Shown in pieces: positions 1 to 11,123 of a stretch of DNA of 64,000 nt. The stretch covers positions 37,394,171 through 37,458,170 of the forward strand of contig NC_086383.1 in assembly GCF_036588685.1 (NCBI RefSeq), given 5' to 3'. The first letter of the stretch is position 1. Each line of letters starts with the position of its first letter. The translations under genes and the position numbers were made by a program. Under the pieces are notes generated by a model, which saw nothing but the letters and a program-made list of their open reading frames with translations, searched no databases and was not told the origin of the DNA. Origin of the DNA: Mytilus trossulus. Lineage: Eukaryota > Mollusca > Bivalvia > Mytilida > Mytilidae.

Positions 1-540
1 TTAACTATGATAGCCTAACTGAATTTTGAAAAAAGTTATCAAAGAAAAAGAGTGACCACTTCTGTCTTATGAAGATCAACATATATATATACAAGGAAAT
101 TGTCAGACAATTGTAACCATGTATAAGGATAGCTTTAGATATATACATGAAAAGAAAGTGAAATCAATATTTTTAAGATAAAATCTTGATGACATATGAC
201 AAAAATATAACAGTGTTGAATATGAAAACACCATGCCATGTCACATGTAACTTTGGAATGCAGCAGTTTTCAGTATGACACTAAAAGGAAGGATTTCATT
301 ACTGTTAAAACTGACTCTTAAACATTGAAGACAGAGAAACAAATGTTTTACATCAGAGGAAATGACTGTGCACTTCTTTCTTGAAGGATCAACACACACA
401 AGGGAATGTTCATATCATTATGCATCATGTGCAGTAGTTGAGATAATTTTGGATATATACATAAAACTGTGAACTAAGTGATAATTATAATTCAAACATC
501 ATATGTGGTACCAGCATGTACTTACTGGTATATATATATA
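1..540. other. No feature recognised
   Basis: AT-rich sequence with short AT runs and no open frame resembling a known protein. It lies downstream of the last SRCR exon seen, so it is either the gene's 3' flank or intron. Confidence 0.4.
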
Positions 541-701
541 GATTCTTACATTGATACCAGTGGATAATCGGATTTATCCAATCGAGATAGTTAAATTATC
601 AATTTTAAAGTCCAAGCCGCCTCGGCGAGGACTTTAAAATCTATAATTTAACTATTGAGATTGGATAAATCCGATAATCCACGAGTAACTATGTAAGAAT
701 C
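541..701. repeat. Foldback (hairpin) element
   Basis: Two 73-nt arms (541-613 and 629-701) are inverted copies of each other with roughly ten mismatches. They run from GATTCTTACAT at the outer ends to TTTTAAAGTCC at the inner ends. The 15-nt centre is GC-rich and partly self-complementary (GCCGCCTCGGCGAG overlaps it). There is no open frame. Length and structure fit a non-autonomous foldback or MITE element. I saw no clear target-site duplication, so the true ends may lie slightly outside. Confidence 0.75.
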
Positions 702-2552
702 TGTTTCTCTAATGATTAAAAAGACATTTTCTTTTTTTGTTAACCGAAAATCCCCCTTCGAGTGCCTTTCACATTGCACGAAGTTGTCAATTTCATTAAC
801 ACCTGTTATCATATTTTGATTCATTCAGTTAGCTAAAAAGGTCATGACCCTTAAAATCATCCAATGATCTTTTGAGATCACCAGCAACCACACGTTGATT
901 AAATTTTTTTATACAATGGGTTCGGAAAGGGATAAATTTCCATAGAGTTAGCGAAATTGTAATTCACAACATTTTACATGAATATATAGGAATATTCTTT
1001 GAATGATACATGTGAGATAAAAAAAAAAACACAAGTAAAGGAATAAGGAATTATCTAGTACAGCATTATCATATGAAAACCAGCAGAATGATATATGTCT
1101 ACATTTATTATGGATCATGGAAACTACAAGGAAGTATATATTGTGTGCATTATTATATCAGAATTATCAGTTTTAATTCAATGTGACATATGCAATGCTT
1201 TTTGTTTTAATTTTGAGAAAACTTTTTGAAATGAATGAAAAATTATAAGTTTCTTTGACTTTGAACCTTTGAAATATCAATAGTCATACTTGTATGATTG
1301 TAATAGGCAGAAAATACTCATACTGAACTCAAGGTTGTCACATGCATACAACTTTATTGAATAAACAAATAGTTTTATCTAAAAGAAATTTCTTTTTTTA
1401 ATGTTTTTTTTAATTTACTGTTTTGTACTGGAAAAACGGCAATGAATGAGTGATGCATGTTCAAAAAATGAACAAAGCTCTAGAAATTATTGCTTATAGC
1501 TGATGCTGATATAGTTTAAAAAAAAAGACCCATTCACACATGTGATGTGACAGTAACTGATCCTTCAAATTCAGTGAATTAATTAAAAATGTTTTTAAAT
1601 AAAAAAAACATTGAAAAATCTTTAACAGGTCTGGGCAGATAAATATTTCTCGTAAAACATGAGTTTGATAGAAGTCTTCACGGGGATTCATACTACCATG
1701 CAGTGGTGATTGGTTAAAGTGTTCTATCTGGAGAATCATTTTGTTTTAGAAATACTGTATTGCCGTTCGTTATCGCGTTATTTCACTATGCTAACCTTGG
1801 TAATCTAAAAGTCGTAAAGACCCTATGATATTAAAATTTAAGGAAGTAAGCAAGATAATTCTTTTGCAATCGGCACACGTATATGTATGTGTAGATAGAA
1901 ATGAACATTTGGTTACGAAAACCCTTACAAAGTATAACGTCAGAGTATCCCCCCCTTTTCTCTTCGTATGCATGGTGATTCTTTAAAGATTCATGAACAA
2001 CTCAAGAATGAAAATGTGAAAACAACAACATTATTTTACATCTTTAATGTGTTAATCTCTAGTTAGAAACTATCAAAATGTCTATTATTTCTTTCCCAGC
2101 ATTTTCACGCCGAAAAGGGGAATAATCCATCTGTCATGATCTGAATCAATTCAGTGTTTAAATGTCGCCGAGCAAGGACTTGGATATCATTCATCTATAA
2201 AGATAGCATTGGCACACCCCGTTAACATTTATTGATCTCTTTACAACTTGGCATATTTATTCTTGGAAAGCTCACAGATACGAAGATTGTTGTTTCTTGT
2301 TTTTAAAATGATTACAACATTTCTAAAATTGGCAAAATAGTTGACTTTTGGTGTGGCCACGGTTGGATTGTATGTCACTTCTGTCATTTTCTATTATAAA
2401 AGGGCACATTTAAAGAATGAAACAGCTGTTACGTGAAAGATAACATGTTTGTCAACCAAATACAACTTTATTTTTATTCATTTGTCTAGTTCTATGGGGT
2501 GCGCCAGGCTCTTGAAGTTGGACGTTTACACGCCATTTTTGAAAGGTGCCCG
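702..2552. other. No feature recognised
   Basis: AT-rich sequence with no gene-like open frame. Rare AATAAA-like words occur on both strands. Possible 3' flank or intron of the SRCR gene. Confidence 0.4.
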
Positions 2553-2578
2553 TTACCATGGCAACCAGGTAGGGGGTT
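2553..2578 (-). CDS. Possible C-terminal exon of the SRCR gene (speculative)
   Basis: The previous SRCR exon ends in phase 1 (GAA G), so the next exon must supply two bases. On the minus strand a CAG acceptor ends at 2579 and is followed by AA, giving a Glu codon, then seven codons (PPTWLPW) and TAA at 2555-2553. AATAAA-like words follow at about 2470. The polypyrimidine tract is weak. The gene may instead continue past the left edge with more SRCR cassettes. This is the only phase-compatible short tail I found. Confidence 0.15.
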
Positions 2579-3015
2579 CTGAGACACCTTAAATTAAAAC
2601 TTTGGATGATATTAGGGATGTTATAAATAAGTTCTGGGTATGGAAGTTTCAAGACAAAAAATCTAAATTATTTCAAATTTCATTGTTTTTTATATGAATA
2701 AATAGCCGATTTACTCTCGAACAGCATTAACCTACCTGCGTACATTAAACACGATATTTTAAAAATATTTCAAACTCGAAAGTCGATTTCCTTTACAAGT
2801 GGCAAATGTTGAATGTGCTATTCTTTTTCTGTTTTTTTATTTTAAAATCAAATATAAGTATAAAAGACTTTTTTTAAGTACAGTAAAATAATAAACTTAT
2901 TCTGACGAAAATGCAATCTTCGTAAGTTTTGTAGGCACTTGATATCATGTTTTTTTTCTGAGAAGAGAAAACCGCAGACATATGAAATGTTCACAAAGTT
3001 TTGACAAACCCATAC

Positions 3016-3203
3016 CTTCATTTTCTGAAGAACAGCTGAGAAAACAATGGACACCAACATCATCATGGTGACTGCAGTAATCTATATTGTTATTGAAGGA
3101 GCAATTCAGTAATTTACTTTCTGAACCAGAGCACTGTACTTCATTTAACCAAATGACACCGTTACCATTATTAGTGATTCTAGGTGGACGCATGATTCCT
3201 GAA
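3016..3203 (-). CDS. SRCR gene, exon 9: second half of SRCR domain 4
   Basis: This 188-nt exon runs from an acceptor (TTTATTTATAG) before 3203 to a GTATGG donor after 3016. It begins with the last base of a codon split with the previous exon (TG|T, Cys) and ends in phase 1 (GAA G). It reads SGIMRPPRI, then VIWLNEVQCSGSESKLLNCSFNN, split as VIWLNEVQ and CSGSESKLLNC, then YCSHHDDVGVHCFLSC. This is the classic C-terminal half of an SRCR domain (WL-x-V-x-C-x-G-x-E-x2-L-x2-C, then C-x-H-x-DVGV-x-C). It is more diverged from the matching exons at 18.5 and 23.1 kb than those two are from each other. Flanking intron sequence is also related to theirs, so the whole cassette was copied. Confidence 0.85.
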
Positions 3204-4229
3204 CTATAAATAAATGAAAGCTCTACATGTAGTGTTAAATATTTGAAACTTTTGTTTTGGGATATGTCAATTATTTTGAGTATTCAGTTGAAATCATGAG
3301 AATAGTTTAAGCATTGATTGTGCAACGAGAACTGTGTCTATGCATTTATGCCGACACAAAATTGTTTCAATATTAATGCACTGTCTCTTTGGACTTTGAA
3401 GAAGGGTCTGCAGTTACGCATGTTACGTAAAGCTATAGACGTATATACGTTCTTAAATTGACACTCAACATTTTCTCGGTAATTAAAATGCATATTACTC
3501 AATGTTATCAAAAATTAAAACATCTTGTTAACTATCACACTAAAATGCTTTCCGACGATCAATTAAGCAGGGGAAGACTACACAAGACCATTACTAGCAT
3601 TAATGTTGCATGTAGCCTTGTCAAAATTATATCTGCTCTAAAACATATTTTGTTTGTTATAAAACCTCTTTTGCTATTAACACACATACGTATCGATACA
3701 TTAAGTATTGAAATACAATGTCATTAAACAGAACAATACAATTATTCCCGTCTCAAAAGCTGACATAGTCCTGGTGTATTACCTTTAAAATTGCTATTAC
3801 GTTACGTTCCTACAACCCCTAGGATTGATCACGGAATCTCCGAAATTTCCTCCGCAAAACAAAAGAAAAATGATAGCAAACACGGACCAATATTAACACA
3901 AATTCAATATATGTTTTAAATTATGTTTGTAAAGCTTGTTATCATATACTAAATAAAATCTAATATATTTGAGGATTAAAATAACAAAGTTATGTGGAAA
4001 AAAAAAACGAATATCCAACGTTACAGTTATGAAAAACTGTTTTAACTCTTTTATATATGATATTGTATCTTATTCTCTGATTTTCTTGAAACTTAAAAAA
4101 GAACAATGGCATGTGTTTGTTCTTTGCGTCGTTTAAGCCATTTTTATTCCAAATGTCATTTTAATCAGTGGCTGCATACTACGCTGGAATACGAAAATGT
4201 CCGACGACGTTCTTCGTTAACTCAACGCC
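3204..4229. other. Intron sequence of the SRCR gene
   Basis: Right-hand part, about 3640-3760, shares short stretches with introns near 18.93 and 20.84 kb (TATCTGCTCTAAAACATA and ATTCCCGTCTCA). These are traces of the cassette duplications. No coding sequence is seen. Confidence 0.5.
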
Positions 4230-6500
4230 TGAGTGCATTTTAAACAACGCGCACAAAAATTTAATATCTTTTTCCTTAAAGTAGGCATATTATATGAAGA
4301 ACAGCCAATCTTGATGTCTAAAAAGTACTGAAATGATATGACGGTTAATAATGTGTATCAAAATAAGGTAATATCTGCATTCCTATTCACAAAAATAAAA
4401 GTTTAAGTATTTTAATTCTCATTACATCTCAATTCTGATTAGAAAACTTGTCTCAATATGGTAAAAATAACTGATTTCAAATAAAATAGCATCATTTTAA
4501 TAAAAAAAGGCTATTTTTTTGTTTATTTTAAACAACACAAATAAAATTTTAATATGATTTCTCTGACACTCTTTCAATTTCATGAAAAAAAAACTATTCT
4601 AATCTATAAAAAGTACAAAAATTGAATGGCCTTCAATAATGTTAAGCAAAATGAATAAATATTTGCATTTTAGTCAACGCATACAAAAATTTAACATTTT
4701 TTTCCCTTAAAGTAGGCATATTTTATAAAGAACAGCAAATCCTGATGTTCAAAACGTACTTAAATGATATGACGGATAATAATGTGTATTAAAATAAATC
4801 AATAATTGCATTCTTATTCTACAAAAAGAAAAGTTTAAGTATTCTAATTCTCATAACATTTCAATTCTGATTAGAAGACTTGTCTCAAGATGGTAAACAT
4901 AACTGATTTCAAATAAAATGGCATCATTTTGAATAAAAGAAGACTTATTTTGGTTATTTAAAACAACGCAAAACAAATTTTAGTATGATTTCTCTGACAC
5001 TCTTTTAATTTCATGAAAAAAAAACACTAAATTATAAATGTACAAAAATTCCAATGGCGGTCAATAATTTTTAGTAAAATAAAGAAATATTTGCATTTTA
5101 GGCAACGTGCACAAACATTTAATATCTATTTCCTTAAATTAGGCATATTATATGAAGAACAGCCAATCTTGATGTATAAAAAGTACTGAAATGATGTGAC
5201 GGTTAATAATGTGTATCAAAATAAAGTAATATCTGCATTCCTATTCACAAAAATAAAAGTTAAAGTATTTAAATTCTCAGTATATCTCAATTCTGATTAG
5301 ATGACTTGTCTCAAGATGGTAAAAATGACTGATTCCAAATAAAAAAGCATCTTTTTTAATAAAAATAAGACTAATGTTGGTTATTTTAAACAATGCAAAT
5401 TACATTTTAGTATGATTTCTCTGACACTCTTTTAATATCATGAAAATAAAAACTATTCTTAACTCTAAAAAGTACAAAAATCCAATGGTGGTCTATAATT
5501 TTGAGTAAAATGAAGAACTATTTGCATTTTAGGCAAAGCATACACAAATTTGATATCTTGTTCCTTAAAGTAAGCATTTTTCATGAAGAACAGCCAATCT
5601 TGATGTACAAAAAGTACTGAAAAAATATGGCGATTAATAATTTGTATAAAAATAAAGTAATATTTGCATTCCTATTCACACAAAAATAAAAGTTTAAGAT
5701 TCTAAATCTTATTGCATCTAAATTCTAATTAAAACATTTTGGATATTTTAAATACTGCGAATAAATTTTGTATGATTTCTCTAACATTCTTTAAATTTTA
5801 TCAGATACATATAATACAATTATATGTCTCTGATTTTATGAACAAACCATTAATTTTAACCTATATACAGTAAAAAAATCAAATGTTTGTCAATAATTTC
5901 AATTCAAATGAAGAATTGATTACATTCTGGTTCAACAAAATCAAAAGTAAATAGATACTTCTTCAAATATTAAAATTTTATACAAAATTTGTCAATAAAG
6001 GGAATTTATAGCAACTGATTGCAATTGAAATTACAATATTGTCAAATATGAGAAGAAAAATTAGCATTTTACGCAATGCGTACAAAAAATTGATATATTT
6101 GTCCCTAAAGTAAACATAATTTATGAAAAACAACCAATCCTGATGAACCAAAAGTACTGAAATCATATATGGCGGTTGATAAGTATTATCAAAGTATTCA
6201 ATAACTGCATGCTTGTTCCACAAAATAAAAGTTTAAGTATTTTAATTCTTACTATATCTCAATTCTAATGAAAGTATTTATCTCGAGTTGTTGGAAACAA
6301 GGACGTTTATCTAAATATACGTCCTTGTTGAAAATAACTGATTTCAAAATAAAACAGTGTCATTTTTTTAAATAAAAAATACTTTTTTGGTAGTTTTGAA
6401 CAATGTGAATAAAATTCAAATATGATTTATTTGACATTTTTTAATTTTATGAAAAACGACCTTTTCTAAACTAAGAAAAGTTCAAAACTCCAAAGGTGGA
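4230..6500. repeat. Tandem array, ~430-bp unit, five diverged copies
   Basis: A unit containing CTTAAAGTAGGCATATT, then CAGCCAATCTTGATGT, AAAAGTACTGAAATGAT and TGATTTCTCTGACACTCTTT recurs five times. The TTGATGT marker falls at about 4311, 4742, 5170, 5600 and 6140, giving steps of 431, 428, 430 and 540. Copies are clearly diverged by substitutions and small gaps, with the last two worst. The fifth copy carries an extra hairpin at 6296-6329. It lies in the intron splitting SRCR4. No protein is encoded. Confidence 0.85.
6296..6329. repeat. 11-bp-stem hairpin inserted in the fifth tandem copy
   Basis: AACAAGGACGT (6296-6306) and ACGTCCTTGTT (6319-6329) are perfect inverted repeats around a 12-nt loop. 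Other copies of the ~430-bp unit pass from the TCTC(A/G)A segment to AAAATAACTGATTTC without this hairpin, so it is a gain in this copy. Confidence 0.6.
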
Positions 6501-6792
6501 TTATCGGCATTTTCGTAGGTAGAAGTTCATGTTAACTGAGACATATAATACTATTTTTTTTTATTTTTTATTGATCTTTTTGGTGTTCAAGCTACAGTGC
6601 ATACATACATACATACATTTTTGCAATATATAAGTGATTGACATATGGCATAGTCATACTATTGATATTTTACGAATAAGACATAGTAAAAACAAATACA
6701 AGTAAATGATTTGAATAATCGGTATATGATACAAGTAAAAGATACTTTGGAATACATTAAATATACATGATCATATCGAGAATAAAATTTAA

Positions 6793-7359
6793 TTAATTAA
6801 TAACTTCCATAAATTCCCCCCATCTGTCGACAAATGACTCGTGCTTGTCTTTTGAAAGATATAAATATTCTAATATCTCCAGACGTCTTTTCAAAAATTT
6901 GAGAAAAGCTTGCACAGATATAAACAATCTGTCTAATTGTGTGTACTTTACATAATGAATGTAATATTTTGCCTGTAAAATACAATAGTTTAACACTAAG
7001 TTATCAGAATTCAATATACCAAAAATGACACTGTCTTTATTTAAAAATATTTTTACTCCAAAAACTAAATGCCACCAATTAGAAAATTCTCTCCAAAATC
7101 GTTTTATTTCTATACATTCAAAAAATTTATGCTCTATAGTTTCTATTTCTTTACAACTGGCACACTCATTAGTTAAAGAAAGTTTATATTTTTCAAGGAG
7201 ATAATTATGTGAGACTATTCTGTGTAACACTTTATATTGAAAAGCTTGTAGTTTGCTTTCAATAGTACATTTAAAAGCTAGCGAATAAATATTGTTCCAC
7301 TTTTCGTCACTAATTTCTATATTAAAACTTTCTTCCCACCTTTGTTGTGAAATGGGAAG
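6793..7359 (-). pseudogene. LINE ORF C-terminal part with zinc knuckle, out of frame
   Basis: Continuation of the LINE protein in a shifted frame. Readable sequence begins at about 7359 (PISQQRWEES) and runs to a stop at 6793. It contains a CxxC...H...C zinc motif (CASCKEIETIEHKFFEC) typical of the C-terminal zf-RVT region of animal LINEs. The frame is otherwise open, so a single indel near 7360 explains the break. I describe the two parts separately and have not joined them. Confidence 0.8.
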
Positions 7360-10300
7360 ACACTTACCCGATCGATAAAAAGTGAATATACATCTTTAGT
7401 ATATAATTTGCTAATAGGCATTTTTTTATTCTCATGCTCAAAAACGAATCCAAAAGAGTTGCTCTTAGGTGACATGTGTTGTTGTAATAACAAATCTTTC
7501 CAGTCACGTGGTATAGCAAGTTTAATAGAAAGAATGTCTACAAAAGTAACATTCAAATTATATTTTTTGTTAATAGCGTCATGAGACAAAAATTCGCCTT
7601 TATCATCTACAATATCATTAATGAACCTTATGCCTTTCGTGTACCAAGATCTGTAAAAAATACTCGTTCTGTTAACCTTGATAAACGGATTGAACCAAAT
7701 AAATTCTTTTCTAACATGAAATGCATTTAACGGGATGAAAATACCCTTGAAACGTTTCCAAGCAGATAGCACTTCTATATAAAAAAGAGGTGCTTTTAAA
7801 TTTAAAAACTCGAATTCACATCTGCTCATAAATAAATCCTCTAAATCAAAAAGGGAGAAGAATGCTTTGGAAACATGTTTCCATTTAGAGTCATGTTCTG
7901 ACAAAAATCGTTTTACCCACATGATACGAAAGGATAACAGCTGTACTTCAAAATTTGGTGCTTTCAGTCCCCCCTCGCTAGGAGACTTTTGAATAACTTC
8001 CGATTTAACTTTCGGAGTACTATCATTCCATAAAAAGTTATTAATGTCCCTTTGTATTTTAATTACATAAGATCTTGGTACATGTGTAGATGAAATGACA
8101 TAAATAAGCTTCGATATTGCAAGTGATTTAAGAATTACGATTTTACCGATCAAGGAAAGGTTTCTGATTCTCCACATTTTAATAATTGATTCCATTTTTT
8201 CTATGCATGTATCTAAGTTAGAACAAACCATTTCATCAAAAGCGTTAAATTTTAAACCTAAGGTTTTAAAACCATCTGTCCATTTAATAGGAAGGGAACC
8301 TTCTTTGTTAAATTTATTTCTTCCAATCCATGTTGCTTCGGTTTTCGAAAAATTGACTTTTAACCCTGAACACTTCTCAAAATCATTAAAGGAATCTAAT
8401 AAAATTTGCGCAGAAAATACATCTTTCAAAAAACAAGTGGTATCATCAGCCAACTGTGAAATTTTTATTTCAGTATCCCCAATTTTTATACCTGATATAT
8501 GGTTGTTCTTACGAATATTTATTGCCAGCAGTTCAACGGCCAAAATAAATAAAAAAGGAGACAAAGGACACCCTTGTCGAACACCTCTCTCAATTTTGAA
8601 CGGACTAGAACTAAATCCATTATTAACGACAAGACTAGATATATTTGAGTATAAAGTTAAGACCCATTTCCGGAACTTGCTACCAAAATTAAAACAAGCC
8701 AATGCTTTTTGAATAAATTTCCATTCTAGCGTATCAAACGCCTTTTCGAAATCGACTAGTAATATAAGCCCTGGATAATTTTTTAAAGTAGTAAACAATA
8801 TAATATCAGCAATTAGTCGTAGATTTTCACCAATATATCTACCAGCCACATATCCTGTCTGATCCGGATCTATAAGTTTCGGAAGAAATAATTTCATTCT
8901 TTCCGCAATAACTTTGGCTAATAATTTGTAATCAAAATTTAAGAGAGAAAGAGGTCGCCAGTTCGACAAGAGTGTTCTATCTTTATCTTTCTTTGGAATA
9001 AGAGTCAAAATACCCCGTCTTTGGTCTATTGAGAGGGTTCCGGTCTCGAAGGAATATTCATAGCTTTCCAAAACATATTTTTTTACATCAATCCAGAAAA
9101 ATTTGTAAAACTCAGCGGTAAGCCCATCTGTACCAGGGCTTTTATTATTTTTAAATGTTTTTAAAACTTTAACGCACTCAGATTCTGAAATATCTGCATC
9201 GCATATATCCTTTTCCAGATCAGTTAGCTTAGGAATAAAATTTAAATCAAAAAAGTTAGAATCACCTGAATATTTATCAGGGTCTTCTTTTGATGAGTAC
9301 AGATTTTCGTAGAAATTTCTCTCTTCGTTTAGAATTTTTTCTTGTGACAATATTTCAATGTCGTTTACAACTAATTTGTTAATACATTTATTTTTATAAT
9401 TACGTTTTTCTAATGATAAAAAATATTTTGAATTTCTTTCATTGCCTTCGCAGTGCTCGGCATGTGATCGTATAATAGCCCCTCTTGTTTGATTATTTAC
9501 TATTTGCTCTAAATCTTCTTTAACAATATCTAATTCAATTAAAAGTGTATTTATATCTTTATCTAAATATGTACGAGAGAGATTTTTCTGAATTTCGTCT
9601 AGTCGTTTTTTTAAACTGGACTCTCTTTCCCGCAATTTCATGTTTTTATATTTGGAATATTTGACGGTTGCGCCCCTTATTTCACTTTTAATGGTATCCC
9701 ATTTTAAATTTTTATTTTCTAAATTTTGATATTTATCATCACATTCTGATAAAGTATTTTTGACTATATCCACATAATCTTTGTCTGTCAATAAACCCGA
9801 GTTGAATTTCCAGAAACCGGGACCTCTCTCACTAAAGTTTTCGCCTGACAGTGTCAACTTGATAAGACTATGATCAGATTTTATAGACGGAACAATGGAT
9901 GTTTTTGTAACACTGCTTGACAAAAAATTCGATATCAACCAAAAATCTAAACGACATTGTATAAGCGGGGTTCTTTGACGCCAAGTATATAATCTAGAGT
10001 CAACATTTTTTGTCCTCCAAATATCACATAAGTCAAATTCTTCTATAAAATCTTCTAATTTACTCGTATATTTGACAGGTGTGTTATATTTTGAACCACC
10101 CATTTTGTCTAAAGATGGATTTAGTATCGTATTAAAATCTCCACCCAAAACGAGATTTTGTTCTAACTTTTCATTTAATAAAATCTTTAATTTTTCAATA
10201 TATTCAATTTGGTCATTTTCAAAGTTTTTGGTCGGTGCATAATAATTCACAAAAACAAAATCTGTGTTATCAATTTCAACAGTTAGAATGAGATACCTTC

Positions 10301-10577
10301 CGTTTTCATCTGCAATTTTTTCCTTTAATATATAATCTGTTGAGCCGTTAAACAAAATAGCAACACCTTTAGAGTTCGTTTCCCCGTGCGAAAAATAAAT
10401 ATCTCCACCCCACTCCCTTTTCCATAAAGTTTCATACGATTCAGTACTGTGTGTTTCTTGCAAGAAAATGATGTCGCTTTGAAATTTTTTTAACCAAAGA
10501 AACATGGATTTGCGTTTAAAATCGTTTCCAAAGCCATTTACATTAAGAGAAGTTAAATTGATACAATAATTAGCCAT
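7317..10577 (-). CDS. LINE endonuclease-reverse transcriptase (main frame, 1086 codons)
   Basis: The N-terminal apurinic-like endonuclease spans about residues 8-236. It shows LQETHS (Glu41), YAPT (113-116), GGDFN (145-149), YTWR (197-200) and SDH (234-236). The reverse transcriptase spans about residues 470-800, with SPGTDG (480-485), LIPKK and NWRPLSLLN (539-547), VDFEKAFD (catalytic Asp609), RGVRQGCPLSP (664-674) and LADD (catalytic Asp711-Asp712). All key residues are present. EKAFD and the SDH-type endonuclease favour an L1/Tx1-type clade. The frame ends early at 7317 because of a one-base shift near 7360. Homologous sequence resumes in another frame and runs into the next entry. The product would act in target-primed reverse transcription. 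Confidence 0.9.
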   Translation of the reverse strand: MANYCINLTSLNVNGFGNDFKRKSMFLWLKKFQSDIIFLQETHSTESYETLWKREWGGDIYFSHGETNSKGVAILFNGSTDYILKEKIADENGRYLILTVEIDNTDFVFVNYYAPTKNFENDQIEYIEKLKILLNEKLEQNLVLGGDFNTILNPSLDKMGGSKYNTPVKYTSKLEDFIEEFDLCDIWRTKNVDSRLYTWRQRTPLIQCRLDFWLISNFLSSSVTKTSIVPSIKSDHSLIKLTLSGENFSERGPGFWKFNSGLLTDKDYVDIVKNTLSECDDKYQNLENKNLKWDTIKSEIRGATVKYSKYKNMKLRERESSLKKRLDEIQKNLSRTYLDKDINTLLIELDIVKEDLEQIVNNQTRGAIIRSHAEHCEGNERNSKYFLSLEKRNYKNKCINKLVVNDIEILSQEKILNEERNFYENLYSSKEDPDKYSGDSNFFDLNFIPKLTDLEKDICDADISESECVKVLKTFKNNKSPGTDGLTAEFYKFFWIDVKKYVLESYEYSFETGTLSIDQRRGILTLIPKKDKDRTLLSNWRPLSLLNFDYKLLAKVIAERMKLFLPKLIDPDQTGYVAGRYIGENLRLIADIILFTTLKNYPGLILLVDFEKAFDTLEWKFIQKALACFNFGSKFRKWVLTLYSNISSLVVNNGFSSSPFKIERGVRQGCPLSPFLFILAVELLAINIRKNNHISGIKIGDTEIKISQLADDTTCFLKDVFSAQILLDSFNDFEKCSGLKVNFSKTEATWIGRNKFNKEGSLPIKWTDGFKTLGLKFNAFDEMVCSNLDTCIEKMESIIKMWRIRNLSLIGKIVILKSLAISKLIYVISSTHVPRSYVIKIQRDINNFLWNDSTPKVKSEVIQKSPSEGGLKAPNFEVQLLSFRIMWVKRFLSEHDSKWKHVSKAFFSLFDLEDLFMSRCEFEFLNLKAPLFYIEVLSAWKRFKGIFIPLNAFHVRKEFIWFNPFIKVNRTSIFYRSWYTKGIRFINDIVDDKGEFLSHDAINKKYNLNVTFVDILSIKLAIPRDWKDLLLQQHMSPKSNSFGFVFEHENKKMPISKLYTKDVYSLFIDRVSVFPFHNKGGKKVLI

Positions 10578-11084
10578 TTTCTAGTTTTGGCTTTACAGTC
10601 TTATTATTTTCAAATGTGATACACTGAACGTAGTTGAACATTATATAACTAAGTAGAAACAAAATACAGAAAAACATATCAAATATACAATACAATACAA
10701 AAAGAGGGAGACTTCTCTCTGTTCGGTCTGCCTGACCTAAACCATATAATTAATGTTAATGTTTGTTATATTCATTGTTCATTCTCAATAAAACGCATGT
10801 AACTTTCATTCATTAATAAAAACAAAACACTATAGGTTTACCTGTTACGGTTTAAAGTACATGTAACTTTCATTCATACATAACAACATTACAATTTACA
10901 ACCTTTACTATAAATGACCCAATTACAGATTGAAATACACGTGCACAGGTACACAGACATTCTTGTTGATAATTTTGTTTACCTTTTCTTGCCGACGTAC
11001 GAATATGGGACACAGTTATATAATGGCAAATATGTATTTTGATAGAACTGTGGATTGCATTGCATATCACTGGATTCATGTTTT

Positions 11085-11087
<3 letters not shown>

Positions 11088-11121
<34 letters not shown>
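11088..11121. repeat. (AT)n microsatellite
   Basis: Uninterrupted alternating AT for about 34 bases, within the SRCR4 intron. Such runs are prone to length change. Confidence 0.95.

Positions 11122-11123
<2 letters not shown>

Larger units (their letters stand above)
6554..10577 (-). mobile_element. L1/Tx1-like LINE, nearly intact, one frameshift
   Basis: Minus-strand non-LTR retrotransposon inside the SRCR4 intron, in the same orientation as the host gene. It encodes an endonuclease-reverse transcriptase (see CDS entries), followed by about 240 nt of 3' UTR with a short (ATGT)n run. It ends in an A-rich tail on the minus strand (T-rich at 6554-6570). No ORF1 (RNA-binding protein) is seen upstream of the ATG at 10577, so the copy is either 5'-truncated or from an ORF1-less lineage. 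I searched by eye for a target-site duplication next to the tail and found none. The long reading frame argues for a fairly recent insertion. Confidence 0.85.

Noticed and set aside
8203-8712. 169-codon plus-strand frame
   Set aside because: Antisense shadow of the LINE reverse transcriptase.
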